64,000 nt of DNA from Dipteris shenzhenensis (taxonomy: Eukaryota > Polypodiophyta > Polypodiopsida > Gleicheniales), in the NCBI GenBank assembly GCA_047967505.1, contig CM106540.1; one strand, written 5' to 3'. Positions within the stretch are counted from its first letter, which is position 1, and every line of letters starts with the position of its first letter. The position numbers were made by a program, and so were the translations under genes. Positions 42,019 to 53,036 of the stretch are shown here, one piece after another. The notes below the pieces were generated by a model. That model saw only the letters and a list, made by a program, of their open reading frames with translations. It was not told where the DNA came from and searched no databases.

Positions 42019-42977
42019 TGTCACCACAATGTAAATATCCTAAGTCAACGTACAGTTGACCATTTATTTGATCATAATTAAAGAGTTTTATATGTGTTAA
42101 TTATGGTCAAAGAGTTCTTTTAATGGTCAAAGGATTGACTACGGTCAAAGATACTTGACTCTAGTCAAGTAAACTTGACTTCGGTCGAGGAGACTTGGTT
42201 TATTACCAAGAGGGTTAACTGCGGTTAATCAGAGAACTACAGAGTTGACTACGGTCAGAGTGTTGACTTCGGTCAACGAGACTTGGCATGCGCCAAGAGG
42301 GTTAACCACGGTTAATCAAGATGTGCAAACTTCGGTTGGAGAGACTTGGCTATAATTAAGGCGCCTCGACCCTTGCTCAAAGCTCCTTAATTATAATCAA
42401 GAGTGTTGACTCAGGTCAACCAGAGAATAAGTATATATATTTATATTTGCTTAGGTGTGCACATGTATTCAGTGGGGACACCTACCGTGACTAGAATTAG
42501 TCCACAGTGTGTTATTTGCATGCAAAGCGCTAACAATTAATGGGTGCCATGGTGGTACGCTTTAATTAATTGTTGCAGGTACTAGGAAGAGTTATTTTCC
42601 TAAGCATTATGGGAGCCTAACAAGCATCTAGGAGGCGGTTCGTGTGACCAAGTGCTTTGAAGACTCCAGAGTGGCCCATAGTGGCATGTAATAGGACTTA
42701 GTCTAGATTTTAGACAAGTGGCATGTTGCCAATTTGAAATGAGCTTGAAGCTCTTGTAATGAATCATTCACGTTTTGGATTTTTATGTATCAGACAGCTC
42801 TACGCTGAACTCTTGTAACAGATTCTCTCTTCAAGAAATAAAATACCTTCAGGGGGGTCCAGCCCGACATGTTGTCCTGGGCCCTAGCAATGTGTAGAGA
42901 GAGAGAGAGAGCTTTTATGAGTTTTTCTGTAGATAATTACGAGCGTGAACATCCACGAGAGAGAGCTAGCGATTTCA
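42019..42977 (+). repeat. 5' LTR of Gypsy D
   Basis: 959 bp. The palindrome array TTGACT...GGTCAA and GGTTAACCACGGTTAA spans about 42110-42420, just upstream of a TATA-like tract (agtatatatatttatatt, about 42430-42447), so it sits in promoter position. Confidence 0.9.
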
Positions 42978-42991
42978 TTGGTATTAGAGCC
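42978..42991 (+). other. Primer binding site of Gypsy D
   Basis: ttggtattagagcc follows the LTR; it differs from the initiator tRNA-Met complement at one base (t for c). Confidence 0.8.
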
Positions 42992-44475
42992 TAAGGTCTC
43001 ATTTTCTTCCAAGGAAGTGACGATCCAAGATTGAAGAGTGCAGGCTTTGGCGTAGAACGCCTGACGGAAAGTAAGCCTTCAGGCATCATGACCACGTAAA
43101 AGCGTCGAGGTGAGCGTGACGTGCAGGCGCAAGTGTACCTGAGTAAAGGAGGTAGTCGCCAAATTGATGAGGCCTATTACCACAACGACGCATAGCCTGT
43201 TGGCGAATGCAAAGTGTGGTGTCTAAGCGTCTGCAAACAGAAAGGCAAGACGGAGAGCCAACGGGGGTAGTTCTTGTGATCACGCAGGGATTTTTCCGTT
43301 TGTACTATGGGTGATTCTTGATTTGGCGGCTCTGGATTTCTTGACAAAGAGATGCCTTCACGGGGATACATGGTGCAGGCCCATGTGTTTTGACAGAGAT
43401 ACAGACGTGCGCCGACGGACGAATTGAAGCGCTCAAATGACGAATGCTAATCCGGAAGGCGTGAGCTTCACGTGACCTACGAAAGGTGATTTTGGAGATT
43501 TTCTGACGGGATTTCCAGGTTCCATCGTCGACTTTGAGAGCAGGCACTAGATGTTGCAGAAGCCAGAAGAGACTAATGCATCGGTGCGATGTGCGACGCG
43601 CATCAGTCAGCCAAGGTTTGGAACCTTAGGCTGACGTGGCGCAGGACACGTGGTGCTGACGTGGCAGGCCTGACAGACAGCTGGCGTGGCAGCGCATGCA
43701 GCTGACGTGGCCTTGATACGTGGTAGGTGCTGATGTGGCAGGGCTGACAGGAAGCTGATGTGGCACTGACATGTGGCAGATAGGCAGCTGCTGATGTGGC
43801 AGCCAGCTGGACTGCTGAGATGGTAAACCAATGGTTAGACTAACCCTAGTACAATTAATCCTGGATGGTTGACCTGTGGTTAGTGAAACCGTGGTTAAGT
43901 TAACTACAGCTAGTTAACTCTGGTTAGTTGAACCAGTACCCAGCCAGTTCAACATTGGTCCAGTTAATCTGGCCTAACCAGACCAGTCTGGTTGGTGTAA
44001 CTAGACTGTGACCAGTCTAGTTAGTCTAGTTGCAGACTAACCAGACCAGAACCAGTCAGTCTGGTTAGAGTAACCAGTCAGTTACTTCATCTGGTTACTG
44101 TTTCAAAAAAAGAAGAAGAGAGTTGCAGAGACTGTTTCTGCTAGCAGATTTCACCTGCCTGTCAGACTTTTACTGCCAGAAAAGCAGCAGAAAAGCAGAG
44201 AAAACAGAGATTTGCAGAAAAAGAGTATGCATGCCTTTGAGCAGTGAAAAGAGGGGAAAACAGATGCTTTTTGAAGTCATTTGCAATAGCCAGAAAAGAG
44301 GCACACAGCTTTAAGTTTATGCCTTGAGTTGATAGCCAGTACTGGCATAGATTGTGAATGCAAGACACCTCTTGTTGAGGTAAATTTTCTCTTTGAAAAG
44401 CGAAGGCAACGTGCATCAGTTGCATACACAGTGTGTGTGAGAGAAATTTGCATATCTCAGACGAGTTGTAAGAAA
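42992..44475 (+). promoter_or_regulatory. Leader of Gypsy D with ACGTGG and GGTTA arrays
   Basis: 43630-43805 holds about ten units of ctgacgtggca or ctgatgtggca, many with the ACGTGG core bound by plant bZIP factors. 43830-44100 holds many ggttag/taaccag units. Both blocks are conserved, inverted, in B's leader. A regulatory role is inferred. No gene otherwise. Confidence 0.5.
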
Positions 44476-45740
44476 ATGGCTCAATCGCCTATGCAGTGGG
44501 ATTCACAAGATAGGGATGCGCATCCAAATCAGAGAAGTGTGCAACAAACTCAGCAAGAATTTGAGCAGATGGTACGCACTCGTATACAAGAGATGGAAAA
44601 TCTCAGAAAGGATCCAAGGGCTCAGCATTTGTTTCAAGCAGAAGCTATGCCTAATGCAGTATATGACGTGCCAATGCTAGAGGCACACTCGCGTGTACAG
44701 CCAGAGAAAGAGAGATCTCATAGGGGACGGTCTCATAGCAGGAAGAGATCGAGGCATCATCACCGATCTCCTAGTCCATCACCGTCTACCTCGAGTTCGA
44801 CTTCTGTATCTTCTTCTTCATCAGATAAACCATCAAGGAAAAGAAGGAAACACAAGAAGTCTAGGAAGAGAAAGTCTTCTAGAGAGACCAAGGAATTCAA
44901 AGAGGGAGGTAAATCTGTCAAGTTTATGACCTACAATGGACAGTATGGTCATACAGACAAAGCATTGCAATTCATCAGGCAGTTTGATGCTGCATTCGGT
45001 ACAGAAAAGTTTTCAGAATCCTCCAAGTTAAGAATGGTCAGTTTGCACTTGACAGCGACGGCTAGTGCATGGTGGAGTGCACAGACCACAGATGGGTCAG
45101 TCCCAAAGAAGTGAAAGGACTTCAAGAAAGCCTTCTACCATCAGTGGGACATGGGTAGTTTATGCCAAAACAGTTTAGAGACCATGTTCATCAAGATTGG
45201 GACAGTTTGCATATGGATGTAGGAGATACAGTGGATGTGTACAACCAAAAGTCTTGGGATGCTTATTTGCAGGCTGCACCTTTCAAAAAGATCTCCAAAG
45301 GAACCCAAATGAGAAAGTATAGAGCAGGTCTCAGTCCAAGAATCCAGGTAGTAGTAAATGCTTTGGGGGCAAAGAACATTCAAGACCTTATGCATTCAGC
45401 TTCAGTAGCTAGTCTTGTGCCATTACAAGATCCATCTACAGTACTATCCTTGCATGCAGGACGTGCTGAAAGAAAGAAAATTGATTTTTCAAAATCAGAA
45501 AAGAAAGAGTACCCCAAGGTTGAAAAGAAAGGGTTTCAGCCTCAGAAGCCGAGGGGTACTTAGTTTTTAAAGACTTATAAAGGCAAATCTCCATTCACCC
45601 CTGAACAGATAGCTGAATTCCGTAGAGATGGGAAATGCTTCAAGTGCGGCAAAGAGGGGCATGTGGCTGCCCAGTGCCCAGAAAAGCCTTGAACTTCGAA
45701 GGGAAAAGAGGCAGAGAAGCCACGAGGACCGCAAAAGCCA
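44476..45740 (+). pseudogene. Gypsy D Gag
   Basis: The start MAQSPMQWDSQDRDAH is collinear with B. A Ser/Arg/Lys-rich part (about 44700-44890) and the Gag core follow. Breaks: TGA at 45112, an extra stretch of about 14 bases near 45148-45162 (gggacatgggtag) absent from B, stops near 45561 and 45691. The zinc knuckle is CFKCGKEGHVAAQC (about 45638-45680), complete, unlike B. Confidence 0.85.
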
Positions 45741-47424
45741 ATGGCAGGAGGAATTCCTGACATACTGGGTCATGTTTCAAACCCAGAAGAACAAGAATTG
45801 TTGCTATCATGGGGCAAAGTCAGAGACCAGCAAGCTCTAATTTTATTTGATCCAGGGGCTACTGATAATTTCATATCAGAGGACTTAGCCCTGAGGCTGG
45901 AAATAAAGACGGAGGAGTTGGGCAGGGCTTTGGATGCCGATCAGATGTTCTGTGGGAACATGAAGCTCCGTCTTCATGTACAGAGTTATGTGGATCAAGA
46001 AGACTTCTTCATTTCTCCATTAAAACATCATGATGTAGTCTTGGGAATGCCTTGGTTTCATCGCAAGGCAGTGAAGTTGACTCTTCCTGAAAGAGTGCTG
46101 GAGTTTGTGCATAGGGGGAAAAATCAGCGTTTAGTTGCCAGGAATAAAGGGGAGACTATCCCCATTGTATCTGATGTTACATGTGGTAAAGCAATAAAGT
46201 CTGCAATTTCCGCGTACATGGTTTTTGTAAAAGAAAAAGTGAATGATATGCATGCTGAAATGAATGATGCAGACAAAGATAAGTTTCAGTTTCTTGTAAA
46301 CTTTAAAGATTGCTTTTCCGATGCTTTGCCAGGGGAGTTACCCCCAGAGAGACCAGAAGATCATCAGATAGAGTTAATGCCTGGTAGCGAGCCACCCAAT
46401 AGGCCCCCATATAGAGTTAGTGCAACTCAGAGAGAGGAGATTATGGCTCAGGTACAGGGCTTGCTGTCCAAAGGGTTGATTCAGCCCAGCTCGTCTCCTT
46501 TTTGTTCCCCTGTACTGCTAGAAGAAAGATGGTTCATTCCGTATGTGCGTCAATTACCGTGCACTGAACAAAATGACCATTAAGAATAGATTCCCTATTC
46601 CGCGCATTGATGATGTGCTGGATCAGTTAAATGGAGCTTCAGTTTTCAGTAGGATAGACTTAAGGAGTGGCTATCACCAAGTGAGGATACAGCCTCAGGA
46701 TGTGCACAAGACAACGTTCCGCACTACATTCGGGTTGTATGAATACCTAGTGATGCCTTTTGGGTTGACAAATGCTCCAGCCACATTCAATATAATGATG
46801 GATCGCATCTTCCGAAAGTACAGGCATTTCACGGGTACTTTCTTTGATGATATCCTAGTCTTTTCAAAGACAGAAGAAGAGCACAAGGAACATCTTGCTA
46901 TAGTGTTTCAAGAGTTGAGAAATCATCAGCTCTATGCAAACAGCAAGAAAAGTGAATTCTTCTTGGAAGAAATCCATTATCTGGGGCATATAATATCCAA
47001 GAATGGGATACAGATGGATCCAGCAAAGATCCGTGCCATTTAAGAATGGCCAGAGCTGAAAACTGTGCATGAAGTTCGAAGTTTCCTAGGCCTGTGTTCT
47101 TACTACAGAAGGTTTATCAGGCATTTTGCTGATATCGCAGCTCCATTAAATGACCTTACTAAGAAAAATGCAGCCTTCACATGGGGAATATCACAGCAGA
47201 ACGCATTCAATACACTCAAGGAGAAGTTGACTACAGAGCCTATTCTTGTAGTCCCGGATCTTTATCAACCTTTTGATGTTGATTGTGATGCTTGTGGAGA
47301 GTGTGTTGGGGCTGCATTACATCAGAATGGACATGTAGTAGCCTATGAGAGCCGAAGATTGCGTGATGCAGAAAGATATCCGGGCATCTATGAGAAAGAG
47401 TTATTGGCTGTAATTCATGCCATC
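45741..47424 (+). pseudogene. Gypsy D protease, RT and start of RNase H
   Basis: LILFDPGATDNFISEDLAL (protease-like), VVLGMPWFHRKAVKL, then RT: a frame change near 46540, [51 protein letters not shown] (about 46840-46870), [15 protein letters not shown] stop at 47041 is followed by the RT thumb and RNase H start (VDCDACGECVGAALHQNG, VAYESRRLRDAERY). K interrupts at codon VIHAI. Compared with B, a short in-frame piece after MFCGN (about 45960) is missing. Confidence 0.87.
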
Positions 47425-49024
47425 TGTCACGGGGGCGTGAAATTCTAGGTACTTTAATGTACTACAAGACCGTGACAACTTTGGTTTTAAAAGTCCAAGC
47501 GTGGGCTTAATAATGTGTAATTAAACGCTGCATGGTGCCTAGCACATAAGCGTAATTAATCCCTAGGCCCAAAGGCATTCCAAGAAATTAAAAGAGTGGT
47601 TGTTGGGAAATGATGACGTGGCATTTTTAATGGGCCCCTAGAGGGCCATGTACCTTCAGTGGCCCCCCTAGAGTTCCAGGTGGCTCTAGTGCCTTCTACA
47701 TGCTCCTTTGCCATTCCTGGACCTTCCTGGGCCTTCTAAACTTCACATGTGTGGTTTTCTCTCTCATCTTCTTCCTTTGTTGAGATTTTGGACTGGTTTT
47801 TCAGCCTCCTCCAGCTGAATTCCGTTTTTCTTCATAACTCCTCACCCGTTTGGATTCCTCGACTTCCGTTTGGCCCGATGGCTTCCCCTCTGCCTCCCCT
47901 TCGTAGTGATATGCTTTTCCCTCCGTGCGTTTGGTAGAACGGGCAGAGCTGAGCACTTCTTTTGCTGGACGAATTTGCAAAAGTGGCTTTTTCTGGACCT
48001 TTTTGCTTCTACTGCCTCCTGGGCCTCTCCTCTTGCAAAGCTACAGCTTTCTGTTGAATTTCGAGTGATCCGACGCGCTGGTTGACTGGTTTTTCTCAGT
48101 TTCGGAGGACTTTCCGGCGATGAAACTTCTCCAAAACCTTCTCAATGCATTCCTCTCTGAAGCACGCTTCTTTTGAGCCCAAGAACTCCCACTTCTTCGC
48201 GACAGAAGTGCTTCTTTTCGCATTTTTCAGTGGAATTCTTGCTGGTTGGCTCTTGTAAATGCTCTTTCTTCATGCCTTTGCACTCCTCTTTGGCTGAGAA
48301 TGCAATTGGGCATTGGCTACTATGTCCTCTTGGCGATTGAGGACTTGGTTCGAGTCTTCAGGGCTTGGTGAGTTGTGATTTTGCTACTGCAATTTCTTTT
48401 TGCCATAAGCTATTGGTTGGCCTCGTGTGCCGCCTCTTTCTTGGCTCACAGGGGCCCAGGCAGTGCTACATGAGTCATTCTTTGGTTGGGTACTTTGCTG
48501 ATTTTATTTTGGAGCTTTGAAAAGGTTTGTGAATGCCATTTGGAAACCACTCAAAGAGAGTGCAGCTGGGGTGCAGTGTGATTGCATCTGGACAGCCAAT
48601 GGAATTGCACTCGGAAAAGAGAATGCCTTTGGGTTGAGCCTACGGGTTAAGTGCACTTATGTGATGGTGTTATATGCTTGAAAGCCTTGCGAAGGCTTAG
48701 TGAATTGGGGCTGCGTGCTCAGTTGCAGGGAAGGTCTCCCAGATGCAACTTGTAATCATTTCACTGTGAAATATAAAGAAATACCGAAAGGGGCGCCACG
48801 GTGTTTGGGGCCAATCGGGTGCACTTGTCTATGTCTGTTGAGCAGGGGCATTCTAGCCTCCATCCCTTTTTCAGTGGTTTTGTTTGTGAACAAATGGGTA
48901 AATGCCAAATGGTGATCATGCAATGGTTAATGGTTGTGATATATGCTTTGTGAGCTGTAAATAAGTGCTGAAGTGATTAAAGGTTTAGTTCCACTGCCCT
49001 CTGAGTGATTAGAGGCCGGTTTCA
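47425..49024 (+). repeat. 5' LTR of K
   Basis: 1600 bp, ends gaggccggtttca. It contains short ORFs shared with the other LTR, but none resembles a known protein. Confidence 0.93.
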
Positions 49025-49025
49025 T

Positions 49026-49042
49026 TGGTTCCATTGCCGGGA
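49026..49042 (+). other. Primer binding site of K (tRNA-Glu type)
   Basis: tggttccattgccggga begins one base after the LTR. From memory of plant tRNA-Glu (3' end ...cccggcaacggaacca), it would pair with a single mismatch. B, C, D and G use initiator tRNA-Met instead. Confidence 0.6.
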
Positions 49043-49137
49043 TACCACACACTCTTTCTCAAGAGGTGGGCCTCAGTAGTTTGGTGGAAGGATATCTTTG
49101 CTGCACTTTTTGACAGTTGAATATTACAACCATAAAC

Positions 49138-51147
49138 ATGGTGAGTACCCATGAGCAAGAGAGCTCCACAACTCCTCAAAGGAGAAGGCAGGAAAGCCTT
49201 AATGATCCAGCTAGTGTACAGCTGTTGGAAGCACAACAAATGCCTTTTGAGCAGGCCACACATGAAGCTACAACTGAGCTCAACGGTGATATTAGTTCTA
49301 GCAGTGAGTCAGATGATGCTACTATGTTGAATGCACAGCTTGCAAGTGCAGTGACAGCTTTGACGCAGCTGGCTCAAAATTTGGCTCAGATTGTGCAAAC
49401 AAATGCCAAGAATAAGAAGAAATCAAGAAAGCACAAGCACGGAAAGAGTGAGTACACACATGCATCAGCTTCTCATGGCGGACCGCACACTCATGCATCA
49501 GTTTCCCATGAGGGACAGCCATAAAAAATGACTCAGAAAGTGACTTCCAAGAGAGAGGAATCGCCCAAAAGAGCACTTGAGAAAGAGGTACAAAAAGTAC
49601 ATCAAGTACAACAGTATGAGCAGCCAGCACAAGGCCTTGGTTTGGGTATTTCTACTCCTCAAAATAATAATGTGCAGTCCATAAATGTGGCTCAACCACC
49701 TCAGCCATATTTGAGGCAGCAACCTGAATATTTTGGTACAGATTCGATCTTTGATGCTATGTTGATTTCACCGCCAATTGGGCATAGAAAACAAGTCATG
49801 TATGACAATGTGGGAATGCAGCCAGGCATGCAAGCCACAGCATATGCTCCCATGCCTAATGTTCAGCCAAGCATGGCTCTCCCTAGTGAAGGGAAAGCTG
49901 CAAATATACAGCCATCTTTGGGACAGCCAATATCAAATGTATATAAAGAATTTAAGGATGGTGGTTCTCATGTCAAGTTTGATACATATAATGGAGTACA
50001 GGACAGGTACAAAGCCCTCACATTCCTTCAACAGTTTGATGCTGCATTTCTTGGGGGTTTGTTTACAGAAGCATCCAAGATGAGGAAGGTTGCCACATTT
50101 TTGAAAGGCAATGCACTTAAGTGGTACACTAACCTTATGCTTCATGGAGATGCACCTGCTACTTGGCTGGAATTTAAGCAAGTGTTCTCTTCTACTTGGC
50201 TTACTCCAACTTTTGAAGTTGAAGTACTTTCACACTGGCATGACTTGTCATACAAACTTTGCAAGAATCTTGATGATTACACCCAGAGGTTTTGGGATGT
50301 TTTGCTGCCATTGAGCTCTTACAGGCATGTTTCTTCGAATGCTTACAATAATACGGTGCACACATCCACAGGTAAAGCACCTTTTGAAATAGTGGAAGGC
50401 GCCAGGAAGATACCTCCCATTTTGCATACAAAAGAGAAAATCTTCGAAGCTGATCGTTTTGTGGAAAGCCTTGAAGAGGCTTACAAGAAGATCAAATATG
50501 CCTTGCAAAGAAGTCAAGACAAGCAGAAAAGAGCAGCAGATAAGCAAGCAGCAGATAAGCACCGCAGGGAATTGGTATTCACAGAAGGTGATTGGGTTTT
50601 GCTGCGTTTTCAGAAGGCAAGGCTGAAAAATAAGAAAGGCAAGGAAAGGTTGTACACAAAGCTGAACATGCGTTACTATGGTCCTTTCCAGGTTTCTAAA
50701 AAGATAAACGAGGTAGCTTACAGGCTGAAGTTGCCTCCGCATTGGAAGATACATAATGCCTTTCATGTAAGCTTATTAAAGCAATATCATGGAGATATTC
50801 CCGAGGATGTACCTGATGAGGTGCAGCCTGAAGTGGAAGAACAGGATGAACTTCTGGTCCCAGAGCAGATTCTGGCACACAGAGATAGAAAGCTCAAGGG
50901 TAAAGTTATCCGTCGCTACTTGGTAAAATTTCAAAATTACCCATCACTTGATGCGAAATGGATGGAGGAAGGTGAACTGGCAGATTCACATGGGATATTG
51001 CAGCTTTACCTTGATGCTTTCCAATTAGAGCCGACTGCGGTCCGGGCTCCTACAGGTAGTTCAGCAGAGCGAGTGTCTAGAGCATTACCTGATGTTCGAG
51101 AGGGGGGTAGCACCTCCACTCCCTCAGTACAGACGGGCTCACTGTGA
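49138..51147 (+). CDS. K Gag joined in frame to integrase C-terminus and chromodomain-like tail
   Basis: Part one (49138-49521) is a Ser/Lys-rich Gag N-terminus ending at TAA 49522-49524. ATG 49528 in the same frame opens a 539-codon ORF. Its first 270 or so residues hold the Gag core (FKDGGSHVKFDTYNGVQDRY, LTFLQQFDAAFLGG, NLDDYTQRFWDVLLPLSSY). Near 50340 it passes without a break into the integrase C-terminal region (AYNNTVHTSTGKAPFEIVEG, GDWVLLRFQKARLK, RYYGPFQVSKKINEVAYRLK, IHNAFHVSLLKQYHG) and then the chromodomain-like YLVKFQNYPSLDAKWMEEGE. No zinc knuckle, protease, RT, RNase H or DDE core remains. The open frame through the join suggests the fusion protein is or was used. The first TAA may be a recent mutation or a readthrough/restart site. 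Confidence 0.88.
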
Positions 51148-51435
51148 TTTCATGAGGTTGCTTGATGACACTGTATGTTTCATCCGAGATACTGAGCTGA
51201 AAGTATTTCTGCTGTGAGACTTCATGATATTGATGCATCTTGACTATTGATCGCCGAGGATCACATAGATTTTGAGCAGTATATATGTATGGATGCATGC
51301 CTCTCCTAGCCATATTTTCACTGTCTCTGTATACTATAGCTGCGGCTTTCTTGTATACTCTTTTATGCTATATTTCATGCTCGCTCCTGTGTTTTGGGGC
51401 AGCAAACTGTGGTTTGCTGTTTCAAGAGAGGGGTA
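51148..51435 (+). other. 3' untranslated region of K
   Basis: About 290 bp with no coding similarity, ending in the purine-rich tract before the 3' LTR. Confidence 0.6.
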
Positions 51436-53036
51436 TGTCACGGGGGCGTGAAATTCTAGGTACTTTAATGTACTACAAGACCGTGACAACTTTGGTTTTA
51501 AAAGTCCAAGCGTGGGCTTAATAATGTGTAATTAAACGCGGCATGGTGCCTAGCACATAAGCGTAATTAATCCCTAGGCCCAAAGGCATTCCAAGAAATT
51601 AAAAGAGTGGTTGTTGGGAAATGATGATGTGGCATTTTTAATGGGCCCCCTAGAGGGCCATGTACCTTCAGTGGCCCCCCTAGAGTTCCAGGTGGCTCTA
51701 GTGCCTTCTACATGCTCCTTTGCCATTCTTGGACCTTCCTGGGCCTTCTAAACTTCACATGTGTGGTTTTCTCTCTCATCTTCTTCCCTTGTTGAGATTT
51801 TGGACTGGTTTTTCAGCCTCCTCCAGCTGAATTCCGTTTTTCTTCATAACTCCTCACCCGTTTGGATTCCTCGACTTCCGTTTGGCCCGATGGCTTCCCC
51901 TCTGCCTCCCCTTCGTAGTGATATGCTTTTCCCTTGGTGCGTTTGGTAGAAGGGGCAGAGCTGAGCACTTCTTTTGCTGGACGAATTTGCAAAAGTGGCT
52001 TTTTCTGGACCTTTTTGCTTCTACCGCCTCCTGGGCCTCTCCTCTTGCAAAGCTACAGCTTTCTGTTGAATTTCGAGTGATCCGACGCGCTGGTTGACTG
52101 GTTTTTCTCAGTTTCGGAGGACTTTCTGGCGATGAAACTTCTCCAAAACCTTCTCAATGCATTCCTCTCTGAAGCACGCTTCTTTTGAGCCCAAGAACTC
52201 CCACTTCTTCGCGACAGAGGTGCTTCTTTTCGCATTTTTCAGTGGAATTCTTGCTGGTCGGCTCTTGTAAATGCTCTTTCTTCATGCCTTTGCACTCCTC
52301 TTTGGCTGAGAATGCAATTGGGCATTGGCTACTATGTCCTCTTGGCGATTGAGGACTTGGTTCGAGTCTTCAGGGCTTGGTGAGTTGTGATTTTGCTACT
52401 GCAATTTCTTTTTGCCATAAGCTATTGGTTGGCCTCGTGTGCCGCCTCTTTCTTGGCTCACAGGTGCCCAGGCAGTGCTACATGAGTCATTCTTTGGTTG
52501 GGTACTTTGCTGATTTTATTTTGGAGCTTTGAAAAGCTTTGTGAATGCCATCTGGAAACCACTCAAAGAGAGTGCAGCTGGGGTGCAGTGTGATTGCATC
52601 TGGACAGCCAATGGAATTGCACTCGGAAAAGAGAATGCCTTTGGATTGAGCCTATGGGTTAAGTGCACTTATGTGATGGTGTTATATGCTTGAAAGCCTT
52701 TCGAAGGCTTAGTGAATTGGGGCTGCGTGCTCAGTTGCAGGGAAGGTCTCCCAGATGCAACTTGTAATCATTTCACTGTGAAATATAAAGAAATACCGAA
52801 AGGGGCGCCACGGTTTTTGGGGCCAATCGGGTGCACTTGTCTATGTCTGTTGAGCAGGGGCATTCTAGCCTCCATCCCTTTTTCAGTGGTTTTGTTTGTG
52901 AACAAATGGGTAAATGCCAAATGGTGATCATGCAATGGTTACTGGTTGTGATATATGCTGTGTGAGCTGTAAATAAGTGCTGAAGTGATTAAAGGTTTAG
53001 TTCCACTGCCCTCTGAGTGATTAGAGGCCGGTTTCA
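51436..53036 (+). repeat. 3' LTR of K
   Basis: 1601 bp, one base longer than the 5' LTR in a C run near 51650, about 22 substitutions. Confidence 0.93.

Larger units (their letters stand above)
47425..53036 (+). mobile_element. Long-LTR Gypsy derivative K with a Gag-integrase tail fusion
   Basis: 5612 bp: LTRs of 1600 and 1601 bp (47425-49024, 51436-53036), tgtcacgg...gtttca, about 22 differences, perfect target duplication ccatc (47420-47424, 53037-53041). It has a PBS, one coding region and a purine-rich tract before the 3' LTR (caagagaggggta). More than half of its length is LTR. Protease, RT, RNase H and the integrase core are absent, so it must be mobilised in trans. Its Gag and chromodomain tail are related to but distinct from D's. 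Confidence 0.93.

Noticed and set aside
47749-48915. Short ORFs (62 and 71 codons) present in both LTRs of K (also 51761-52927)
   Set aside because: Both copies come from LTR duplication, so conservation is not evidence of coding. No start context, domain or similarity.
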